A DNA stretch of 64,000 nucleotides from Cyanoderma ruficeps (taxonomy: Eukaryota; Chordata; Aves; Passeriformes; Timaliidae). The stretch covers positions 2,365,758 through 2,429,757 of the forward strand of contig VZDJ01004378.1 in the NCBI GenBank assembly GCA_008694505.1. The letters are read 5' to 3'. The position numbers were made by a program, and so were the translations under genes. The number at the start of each line of letters is the position of its first letter. The first letter of the stretch is position 1. The notes below the pieces were generated by a model. That model was not told the DNA's origin. It saw only the letters and a list, made by a program, of their open reading frames with translations, and did no database searches. Positions 26,586 through 46,255 of this stretch are shown here, piece after piece.

Positions 26586-28759
26586 CTTCCATGTGTAAAA
26601 TTTGTTTAATATGGAGTTTCTGAATACACAGTTTTCATGAGATGCTTTCAGCAAGGACATTATATGAAGTCACATCAAATCAGTAAATATACTAAGAGTG
26701 ATATATTAAGGAATGCTGGAATAACTGTATTTGCAGTGAAACACTTTATGAATATGACTTGTGATACTTCTTGATTAGCACATATTACACTTGAGATCCT
26801 TCAGGGTTAATGTAACTTTACCTTCACCTCTGCAAAAATAATGTCCGTTCAGTGCTGCATGGCAGCATTAATTCACTTCAACTTAAAATTATTTTCTCTT
26901 GGGAAAAATGACTGTGAAGCCTGGTGCTTCATCCGAAATGCATCCCAAATACAGAAAAAAATGTTAGTGGTCATAGTGTATGAGGAAAACGCTAGTAATG
27001 AAATCTTACAGCTTAGATGTATAAACAGATGGCAAGGCATCTCAGCAGGTGTTACTACCTGCCCTTTGGCAGACAAAACCTCTCAGTGGATACTAAACCT
27101 ACTATCACAACTGTTTGAAATAACGCTTCAATATCCTCTACCAAAAATATACCTCCCTTGCTAGACTACTTCATATATTTTGGAAGCTCAATCCAGTAAC
27201 TAAGAGGAATTGTTCTGAATTTTGCATTTTTCAAAGCCATACTCACAATCGAGAAACAATTAAAAAACAAATTGGTCATCAAGTTGTAACAGAAGCCTTA
27301 GTTCAAAACTTGTCACCAGCTCCCCATCATCTAGAAGACAATGAATAAATAAAGATTCTGCTAGAAACTCTGCTGGTCATGTGGAGAACATTAGCCAGAG
27401 AATGAAAGCTAAACTCAAACCCCTCCCCTTATAATATATTTTATGCTTAGAATTTATGTGAAATCCATCAAAAGTATTTTCATCCTAACCTTTGTTATAT
27501 GCAAATGCATCCTGTACATTTTACACTGTATCTGGTTTCACTATGAATTTCCACGTTCCCTGGATACAAGCTAATTATGGAATGTATGAAGAATTATGCA
27601 TTGTTCTAAAAATCTTTTTCATTGAATCTTATCTATATAAGAAAAAAAAGTTATTATAAATTGCAATTATTGTTCATATTTTACAGAGGAATATTCTATT
27701 TTTCTAAATTAGGCAACATCATATGCTTGTTCTTCTTATACACAATGAAACTCAAATTGAATCCAAGTTCCAGTTTGACTTCTTGGACGAACAACTGCAG
27801 CAGTGTGTTGTGAAGTGAGCTTTACTGGAATCTTTGCTACCCTGATCCAAATTTCTCTTATTCCATGGCCAGCTATGGGCTAAAAGGACTCCACTCTGCA
27901 AGCACCCGCCTGAAGGCCCCTTCTGCTAGGACAGGTGGAACTACCTGATCTGTGCTGGCAGCATTTATCAGTCCCAGAGTTGCTTTGCACTTGACTGCCC
28001 CACTGGTAAAAATTTGGGTGTGGTTGTTTGACCATGTTACTAATCAGTTAAACTACATGAGGAGTTAAACAGCAATATACAGACTAGGGTCTTCCACCCA
28101 CAAACAGGTGACATAGTCAGCTAAATTACTAAGATTTACACATGCATGCAACAGTGCCCATTCATTCATGCTTTTGCCTTAAAAAGTGTTGATACTATTT
28201 GGACACTCTCATCAAATCTTCACTTCCTAAAAACCACCTAATGTGTTTTTAACTCTTCTCATCTCAATGACATGAAAGGCAGAGTCTTTTTGGGGTGATA
28301 ACATTTTCTCTGTCTATTGTCCTTTCAGCTAAATTCTTAGAGTACAGATTAAAATAATCTTCAATTTCCTTTAGGAAAAGGGATAGGGTATACGACTCCC
28401 TTAAGTGCTTATGTCTGCCTGCAAATGAGTGAATATTGAAAAAACACCTCCAGCAGCTGCTTTACTGCCCTCCTAGAGTGCTTTGTTATCCACCAGAAAA
28501 ACACGAAAACAGTTAGTACCCTCATTTGGCATTTAAAGTCTTCCTTAAGCGTGGAACACAGTGATGAAAATGCATTTAAGATAGAATAAGATTTCAGTTA
28601 CTGTTTAGCCATCTTCCAAAAATATGCATTTCCACCTCCCAAAAAATACAGCACTAGAGAACTTGGCCTTATTTGGAATTTCTAAAATTGGAGAGGGGGA
28701 AGGCAGAAAGGCACATTTTGTATAACCCACGTCATGGTCTTTTATGATGAAATGAGTGG
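26586..28759. other. Intergenic, no feature recognised
   Basis: AT-rich. The 107-codon open frame at 26841-27164 has no recognisable domain. Confidence 0.6.
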
Positions 28760-30365
28760 CTGAAACCAGGGAATGTCTGACATACTGGAGGACAGGGTTG
28801 CTCTGGGGGGACACGCTGAACAAGCTGAAGAATGTCCTGACAGGACAAAGACTTGCATCCAGGGCAAAAAAACCCCTAGCAGTGGTATAGGCTGGGGACT
28901 GACTAATGAGATAGCAGCTCTGCAAAAAGAACCTGTGGGTCGCAGTGAAGAAGTGAAATGAGGGTCAACATGGCAACTTTGGGGTAATTAAGATTGACTT
29001 AATACTGTGCCACATCAACATTAAAGGGGGTGAAGGGAGATGATTATTCTCTGCTCCCCATTTGAGAGGCCACATCTGCAACACTGCATCCAGCTTGGGC
29101 TCCTAAGTATGCAAGGAATACTTAGAAGACCGAAAGTATCCAGAAGGTAATCAACAGGGTTCCAGGGGTTGGAGCAGAGGGAGATTCTTTATCTTGAAGA
29201 GAGCATTGAGAGGTCATAATCCCAATGCTTCACTGAATGGGGGGTTTTGAAGAAGGAGGAACTTCTAATTTCTTTTGAAGATGAATAGGAAAAGGACAAG
29301 AATGGCCACTGACATTGTCTGGATGCCAGCTGCCCTCTGAAGCTGCTCTATCCCTTCCCTCCCTTAACTTGTCAGGGGAGGGAAAATATAATGCAATCTC
29401 ATGAGTTGAGATAAGGATGGGAGAGATCTGTCATGGGCAAAACAGACCCAGCTTGGAGAAATCAATTGAACACAATCAAAATTAGAGTAGGATAATGAGA
29501 CTTAAAATTAATTTTAAAAACACATTTCCCCACTTCTCTCTCCTTCCAGGGATTAACTTTATTCCCAGATCTTTACCTTCTCCTCAGCAGTGGTTATTGT
29601 TATGGTCAGATCATCACATTATTTCTGCTTCTGCTTCTTCTCAGGGAGAGGAGTCTTTCCCACAGGCTGCAGCTCTTCATGAACTGCTTCAGTGTGGGTC
29701 CTTTTTTTTTAAACAGAGAGAAAATCCTTCAGGAACAAGCTGTTTCAGCATTGGTCCCCCATGGGATCACAAGTCCTGCCAGCAAACCTGCTGTAGCATG
29801 GGCTCCTTTCTCCACAGGCCACAGGTCCTGCCAGGAACCTGCTCCAGGGTGAGCTTTCTGCAGGGTCACAGCCTCCTTTGGTCATCCAGCTGCTCTGGTG
29901 TTGGGTCCTCCAGGTGGATCTCTGCTTCCCCATGGTCCTCCAGGGGCTGCAGGGGAATCTCAGCTCTGGAGCCTGGAGCATCTCCTGCCCCTCCCTCTTC
30001 ACCGACCTTGGTGTTTGCAGGGCAGTTTCTCTCACATATTCTCACCCCTCTCTTCTCTGGCCACATTTACTTCTGTGCAGTAACTTTTTTTTTCTTAAAC
30101 ATGTTATCACAGAGGTTTTACTACCATCATTGACAGACTCAGCCTTGACCACTGGTGGGTCCATCTTGGAGCTGGCTGGCATTAGCTCTGCAACATGAGG
30201 GCAGCTTCCACAAGCTTCTCAGACAAGCCACTCTTATAGACCAGTCACTACCAAAATCTTGCATGCAAGCACAATATAGACCATAAGCTGCAAAAAGAGA
30301 AACTTTCATTGGATTAGAAGGAGCAAAAAATCCTGTTGAGAGTGGCTAAACACAGAAACACAAAT
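28760..30365 (+). mobile_element. CR1 LINE fragment interrupted by an LTR
   Basis: CR1 coding-region text runs from about 28760 (AATGTCTGACATACTGGAGG; later CAACACTGCATCCAGCTTGG) to about 29302. It resumes after the LTR at about 30279 with ATAAGCTGCAAAAAGAGAAA and GAGAGTGGCTAAACACAG. The two halves are consecutive parts of one CR1 copy, so the LTR at 29303-30278 was inserted later. Confidence 0.75.
29303..30278 (-). mobile_element. Solo LTR-like avian ERV element nested in CR1
   Basis: Read on the - strand it starts near TATATTGTGCTTGCATGC. It then has AGCTGGCATTAGC-type blocks, repeated AGGA-CCATGG/CTGCAG modules, a TGGGAATAAAG-like block and a TTCTCCAAGCTGGGTCTG region, and ends at about 29303. 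It is about 975 bp and belongs to the same family as 2660-3450. The long open frames on both strands inside it (up to 212 codons) come from the stop-poor module array. No clear target-site duplication was found. Confidence 0.78.
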
Positions 30366-31130
30366 ACAACCAAAAGATTCTAAATTTCCATTGCTGGTTT
30401 ATGATTTACCGGTTGATTCCTCCTTTCTTACTTTTTGATCACTGAGTAAAATTATATTGGTGACAAAGCTACCAATGTTCATAGTATGTGTCCAAGATGC
30501 GAAGTTAAACTGCTATAACCCTACTATTTCAATATTTGTAGTGCAGTGTCATCAGTGAGAATGTAAGATCATCTTCGAGCCTGATTCCCACATCTCCTGG
30601 AAGGTGGGGAATGTTAATTATCTAAGTTCAGTACTTCTCAGGCAAGTATACAACAGTCAGTAGGATGTTGCGCAGAACTAGAGCTGACAGCTGTGTTCCT
30701 TGTACTTTGTTACCCATAAGCTTTACAGTTTTACCCAAGTTCTCTCTACATGGGTTGAATGCAGCTGCATGGCTGGCAGAGATTATACCTCTTCCACTGT
30801 GTGTCTAAAACACAGCAGAGCTCAGGATGTAGCTAAACTCAAGGTGAGAGCACCTCTGGACACACACAGTGACCTGTGTTTGGTTGTCTGACACAAAGGT
30901 TTCAACTGACCTCTGCTGTACTTCAGAGTTAAGATGCTATTTGGCACTCAGCTGTTTGAACTGTTCTCTGACACTTAAGGGGCTTCCAGTTTATTAACCA
31001 AAATCCAAATGCAGGTGATGGAGTTTGAAATTGGTCTCATGTTGCTTTGGAAAAAGAAGACTTATTGATTAAATCAATGTCCTTTAACAGAAGACATTAT
31101 TGTGTATAGAAATCCCTTATCGGGGGCTGC
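30366..31130. other. Intergenic, no feature recognised
   Basis: Unique-looking AT-rich spacer between two retroelement remnants. Confidence 0.6.
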
Positions 31131-31572
31131 TGTTACCGGCTAGCTCGCCCTGGGAAATCTATATGTCAGAGGTTTGGAGGTTCTGGATCTCAGGCTGAAG
31201 CGTGGTTGCGGCTTGTGAGAAGAGAGTGGCTCTCGCTCGGTTCGGATGGTTTATTACTCTAGAAAACCTCTCCAGGGTAGGTGGAAGGCAGAGAGGGCCC
31301 CAGAGCCCAGGTGCAAGAGAGGGAAAATTCCCCTGCCCCCAGGTTAAGTACCTAGGGGCAGGTCTCCAGACAGGAAAGGGCCGGGACCACTGGCCAGTAC
31401 AGTATTATAAAGACAATAGGTGTAGGTGGCACCTAATTACCTGGGCAAATCAGGGGTTTCATCCCCAGAATAAATCTTTTAACTCTAGCAGGGTGATTGA
31501 CAGAGGGAAGTTCAAGGTTGCACCNGGGGGGGGGGGGGGGGAGGCGGATTGGGATTGGGACAAACCACTACA
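31131..31572 (-). mobile_element. Solo LTR-like element (antisense), upstream of ZNF800
   Basis: On the - strand it would begin TGTAGTGGTTTGTCCC, carry a TATA-like TTATAA (31405-31410) and an AATAAA poly(A) signal (31250-31255), then a U5-like AGATCCAGAACCTCCAAACC and end GGTAACA. It is about 440 bp with TG..CA ends. It contains a G-run with an undetermined base. No target-site duplication is evident. It lies about 0.7 kb from the ZNF800 CpG island. Confidence 0.65.
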
Positions 31573-32269
31573 AACATACAAAACATTGGAAAAACCCGAA
31601 TTTCGCACCGCTACAATTGTGTACAAGTTGATGGCAAAAGACGGTAAGCTCCATGTCTGATTTGACAAAGTGTGAGACATCTTACTCTCGGACAGACTGT
31701 AATATGATTTGGTGTTTTGTCTGGAACCATCAGTCCTATCTCCATTAAGTGATGCTATTACAATCCAGAGCTTGACAGATTGCTTCTGTGTTAGTACCAT
31801 CATTTAGCATTTTCCCTTTAATGATGTGCATATTCCTGACATTACCTTACAGATTTTTCTTCAACGGCAGAAGTTTTTCCTTAAGTGCACCAAGACTTAG
31901 TCTCACCCGTTCTTTTGGCAAAAGCCAAGTATCACCTTTTCAACAACCCGAGGTGCCTACAGAAGTGCACTAAGAGAGCACAGCACTAAGCAGGACCCTG
32001 TGGAAACATATCTGGAGCCACTGGCTGCCCTGCCACTCACTCCACTGCACGGACGTCCTGGGGCCGCTATTTGCCATAGAGATCACACAATTCTCTTTCA
32101 GAACAAGACTTTTTCCTCCAGGTGTTCAAAACGTTAATCTATCCTTTTCCTTGGTAGGTCTATTAGAATAACTGGTGGTTTGGTTCATCTTTTTTTACAC
32201 TGTAATGGCACAGACCAGGCTGAAAGAGGGCAGAAATGCCAGCTCCAGGGATGTTGGCTGCTCCTACTT
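31573..32269. other. Upstream flank of the ZNF800 CpG island
   Basis: Moderate GC, no clear motif cluster and no coding signal. It may hold proximal regulatory sites that I cannot identify by eye. Confidence 0.5.
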
Positions 32270-33230
32270 GTGTCCGGGCACCCCAGGGCAGCGCTGCGCA
32301 TCACAGGCGTGCGCGGCGGTCAGCGCGGGCCTTTCTCCCCGCCGGGACAAAGACGGCGCCAGTTCCCGCCCGGCGGGTCGGTCCTGTGGCAGGCGCCGCG
32401 GCTCAGCGCGCCCGGGGCTTCTCGCGTGTCCCGCCACAGCCCCGCGGGCCGGCCCGCCCCGGCCGCCCCCGCCCCGTCCCGCGGCCGCCGCCCGGCACCT
32501 GTGCAGCCGGGCCGGGGAGCGGCGAGCGCGGCGCCTGCGCACTGGGCGGGCGCTCGCCGCCAGGACCGCAGTCACTTCCTGCCCCCGTGCCCATCCGGCT
32601 CCGGGGTCAGCGGCCGCCGCTCTGGCGGGACAGGGGCGAATAAAGTTTAATTCGGGGAGAGGGAGGCCGCCCGTCCTCTCCAGGTAGGGCCGGCCCGCGG
32701 CTCCCGCCCGTCGCGCCCGCCCCGTCGTCGGCGCCCGCTGTCACCTGCGGCCGCGCGCCCCTCCCGCCCGGGCTGCGCGTGGCGGGCGGCGGGCGCGCCC
32801 CGCTCCGGCTCCGGCAGCGGGCGCGCTGCAGCCCGGGGCTGTCGGGGACGCGGCTTTCCCCACGGGAGCCCAGGGACACCGTCCCATCGGCGAGGCTGCG
32901 GGACGAGGCTGCGAGGTGGGGACGGAACGCGGCGGGGCCGCCCGCGGAGGGGGCGCGGGGCCGTGCGGCCGGGGCGGGCTCGGTGGGGAGGGCGGCGGCC
33001 GGGGCTCTCCCCGCCGGCCGAGGCGCAGGTGGCGGCGGGGCGGGAGCGGGGCCGTGCTCGCCGCGGCCGTTGCAGGGGGCGTCGTGAGACCTGCCGAAAA
33101 CAATGGGAACTTTCTCCTGCGCCAGCGGTGCCGCTGCCTCCGGCCTGCCCGGCCCTACTGCCGTAGGAAGTGGGTGTGCGGGGTTGGCGCGCTCCCGAGC
33201 CGCCCGTACTTCGGCGGTGACAGCTAATTT
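32270..33230 (+). promoter_or_regulatory. CpG-island promoter of ZNF800
   Basis: This is an abrupt, very GC- and CpG-rich block in an AT-rich neighbourhood, placed directly before the ZNF800 start codon. It has no clear TATA box. Promoter-type sites include an NRF1-like GCGCCTGCGC (32531-32540), a GC box GGGCGGG (32544-32550) and an ETS-like CACTTCCTG (32573-32581). The three lie close together, so transcription start sites are likely near 32.5-32.6 kb. The many overlapping open frames here, on both strands, are a by-product of stop-poor GC-rich sequence. The island continues through the first intron. Confidence 0.85.
32560..32683 (+). other. ZNF800: Probable non-coding 5' UTR exon 1 of ZNF800 (5' edge approximate)
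   Basis: The consensus donor TCTCCAG|GTAGGG at 32683/32684 lies downstream of the clustered promoter motifs. The segment 32571-32683 has no ATG. It would splice over a short GC-rich intron (32684-33244) to the acceptor TATTTTGGCAG|AAACGAG. The transcription start is not determined by the sequence. An AATAAA hexamer lies at 32639-32644. Confidence 0.6.
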
Positions 33231-33244
33231 GCTTATTTTGGCAG
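32684..33244 (+). other. Predicted ZNF800 5' UTR intron, GC-rich
   Basis: This short intron runs GTAGGG...TTTTGGCAG and lies wholly inside the CpG island. It holds many G-runs (for example around 32940-33050) able to form G-quadruplexes. The large open frames on both strands are not supported as genes. Confidence 0.6.
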
Positions 33245-33291
33245 AAACGAGCTGCTGGATGTAGAAGGAAAATAGGTCGTGCGCACGGAAA
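33245..33291 (+). other. ZNF800: 5' UTR part of the first coding exon, with ATG-TAG uORF
   Basis: The acceptor at 33244 begins a 47-nt leader before the start codon. It contains an upstream ATG at 33259-33261 followed at once by TAG (33262-33264), a start-stop element ending 27 nt before the main ATG. The uATG context is weak (T at -3, T at +4). Confidence 0.7.
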
Positions 33292-43204
<9,913 letters not shown>

Positions 43205-45456
43205 GGAAAAAGAAAAAGTGTTTTGTCTTTTTTTTTTTTTTTTAAAGAAAACCCCAACAATACCACTGCATTTCTTTTGCTGTCAATGATTTATTGCCAA
43301 AAACTTATTTTCCTATAGATTTTGTGGTTTAGTGGCTTAAATGCAAAAGTAGATGTCAAATTTGTTTCTTTTTTTTCTTTTTTTAGCATTTTGGAAAAGA
43401 GTTTAAATTTGTCATTGTAGAAAGAGGGAAAGTAGATTAAACTGTACTAAGTCAACTCTTTAAACTGTCTTGTAATCAAGCTAATATACGTACATTTTTA
43501 AAATAGTATTTTTTTAAATTAACAATAATTTTGTTTGGTGTGAATAATTTAACTCAATTAACTTTGCTGTGACTACTTGAAGTACTAAAAGTACTAAAGT
43601 AAAAGCTGATAACAGAAAAAAATCTATATGAACTTACTGGAATTAGCATTTGTGAATTTAATTTTTTATTTTAATGTGTATTGCCTACACACTGTCAACA
43701 AAAGTGCATAGAACAGATTTTTTAAATGTAATTTGGTTGCTTAGTCACTTTGATTTAAAATCATTATGGGTTAGGTGCCTGCAAATACTTCTGAAGTCAT
43801 CAAATTTAGAATTTCATTCTTCTAATGCCTATTTATATAAGCCCAGGTTTGGAGACTTGTGGTCATTTAATTTTTAAAATTGTTCAGATCTTATCAAAGT
43901 TTTTTGCTTTAAGCATCTATATGTATTGAAGTCTGGCCTAGAATTTTCTAAACTTCTGCTTACGTGGTACTCTGGGAATTTTTTACATTTGGAGGGGTTG
44001 TGTTTGTAGTTACTCAGTTCTCCATAGCCTTCATGTTAAAGGTGGCCTATTTTTAGAGGACCTCTTAAAAAGAAAATATTTGTGTGCAGTCACTTTGTAT
44101 TTCAAAATGACCAACTGAAGGTTGGGAATTGCACAAAATTATGATGGAGACTGCAGTGACACTTGTAGTAGTGTTTAACATCCTTATCCAAAATCATCTT
44201 TCTAGCATATTTGGTAAAAAGAAAACCAAGTATATGTGCCTTGTTCTGTATTTCAACTCTAAAATGCTATTTTCTGGGAGGTGATTTGATTTGAGTTCAG
44301 CTTTCACAGTGAATAACCACCTAGTGACGTTAAATTGTTTTGTGGTGCTTTTGTGACTTACTAATAAATCCTGACCAAATTAGGCAGAATTTCAAAAATG
44401 AACTGAGTCGAACCCTGAATTATGCTGAATTCTAGAGGGGGAGTGACTTCTGCATTTTGAATAAGACTTAAAAATTTAACCTTATAAATTATTTATGTTG
44501 TGTAGTTTAAAACAGATTTATATGGGTAAACTCAAAGTATTAATTTATTCCCATTTCTCTTCAGATAGGTTCAAGTGATGTTCGGAAAGTTTGAAGTTGA
44601 TTTGAATGAAAAAGACTTTAGTTTGTTGTTGGATCTGCTAATTCTTGATAATGGTACTAATAAGGAGAAAATACTTTCATAAGCTGTTTTTTTTTTCTTA
44701 TTATGTTAATAATCATTCTGACTATTTGTAGGACAGTACCACTTCCCAAAACACTGAAGTAGTTGAAGTGAAATGCACGTGCTTCTAAATTAGCAGTTAT
44801 CTCTATGCACTTGTAGTTTGACCCAGTATAGAACAAACTTCCTGAAACTGAAAAAGAGTATACCAGACACAAGTTAATGAACAGCAGCTTTGGAAGAAGG
44901 TGGTTTTTCCTCATTTAGGAAATCTTCAGAAAACTCATCGTGCATACTGGTCCTCCCTGGTAGTACTAATTGATGGACAGCTCAAACTTTGATGTGATAT
45001 CCTACTTTGGTAAATGTTGTGTTATACACTGTTTTAAATTTATTACAATGAATGTATAAGAGCAAACAATGTTGTGTTTATTGGCTGAATTCTACTAATT
45101 TTTTAGTATTTGCCATAAATTCAGTTTGTTCATATTGACTAATTTCACAATTCAAGGACATTCTGAATTTCACTGTGCTGAAGTTGCTTCAAAGACCTCC
45201 ATTTTATTTCCATATATTCTTAGGAAAAATTTGTAAACATCTAGGAAGTTTACAAGAATATCCACATTCCTCTATTCTTTAATTTTTAAAAAAAATTATA
45301 CACAAGCACTTTAATGATAGTTGCAGTTTATTTTTTCAGTTTATTTTTGAAAGATCGACACACTAATGTTAATATGAAGGTAGTGAATATTTGCTGATGT
45401 ATTATAGACAATCTGTGCACAACCACTTATAATGTTAGCTTATTTCATTAAATATT

Positions 45457-45462
45457 AATAAA
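45457..45462 (+). terminator. Possible proximal poly(A) signal
   Basis: AATAAA inside the 3' UTR. Another lies at 44363-44368. Use of either is not shown by the sequence. Confidence 0.3.
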
Positions 45463-46070
45463 AAAGGGAGGATAGTTTGGGAGAAACTCAGAATATATTT
45501 TCTCTCAAAATCATAAATGACCACTATGGGTAGCACTTGACTTTGTAATTGGAAAATGTTTTAGATACCTTTTTTTAACCTTTTAATCAAGATTGTAGTA
45601 AAACAGTTGCATGCCTACCATTATGAAGTTCTTGGCAGGTTTCATGCGATCATGGATTTTGTCTTGGGGTTTTTTTTGTTGCTTAGGGTTTTTTGTTTGG
45701 TTTTTGTTTGTTTGTTTATTTTTTATTTTTTACCTTTTAGAAAATATTTTGTTTAGTGATTTGTGTCAAATTGCTACAATTTGAAAGGTATTGTACATCA
45801 GAAGAAATACCATGTTTTTTATGTCGGTTCACTCCCTTACTTAGGGAGGTGCCTCATGTTCATATATACTTTTTTTGTATAAAATATATCTAAATGTTGA
45901 TCACAAGATCAGGAGTAAAAATGCTTTTATGGATAGAGAACTATTTGGCCCTGTTAGTGCATTGCACTAAAAACTACTGTGAATGGAAACTAAGATTGTA
46001 GCTTTGCTCAAAATGTTCTATATTGAATGTACATGCTTTTGTTTGGATAAATGTACTGTATTTGATGGAA

Positions 46071-46076
46071 AATAAA
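46071..46076 (+). terminator. Poly(A) signal AATAAA (likely major ZNF800 3' end)
   Basis: A canonical hexamer followed 30-55 nt later by the GT-rich GGTGTTGTGTTTGTAA, a typical downstream element. Confidence 0.65.
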
Positions 46077-46233
46077 GCAGACTGGAAATGATTTTTAAGT
46101 GGGCATAAGCAAAAAAGGTGTTGTGTTTGTAAACTTGGGATATCTCACTCCACAATCGAAAATTACATTGTTTGCATTTTGTAAAGTTTTATTTGTTGAT
46201 CATTGAAGCTAGTTGTTTGTAATATTCTGTTGT

Positions 46234-46239
46234 AATAAA
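46234..46239 (+). terminator. Poly(A) signal AATAAA (alternative distal site)
   Basis: A canonical hexamer followed directly by a T-rich stretch. It would extend the mRNA about 160 nt beyond the first site. Confidence 0.5.
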
Positions 46240-46255
46240 TGTTTTTTTTCTTTTT

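Larger units (their letters stand above)
43205..46255 (+). other. ZNF800: ZNF800 3' UTR
   Basis: This AU-rich 3' UTR is about 2.9-3.1 kb. It has a long T-run just after the stop codon (around 43227-43243), TG-rich and TTTG repeats near 45700-45725, and several poly(A) hexamers. No coding frame of note occurs here. Confidence 0.8.

Noticed and set aside
29495..30133. 212-codon + strand frame
   Set aside because: It lies wholly inside an antisense LTR with repeated modules, and the encoded text has no known domain.
31202..31660. 152-codon frame crossing an undetermined base
   Set aside because: It lies in an antisense LTR and runs through a poly-G/N stretch.
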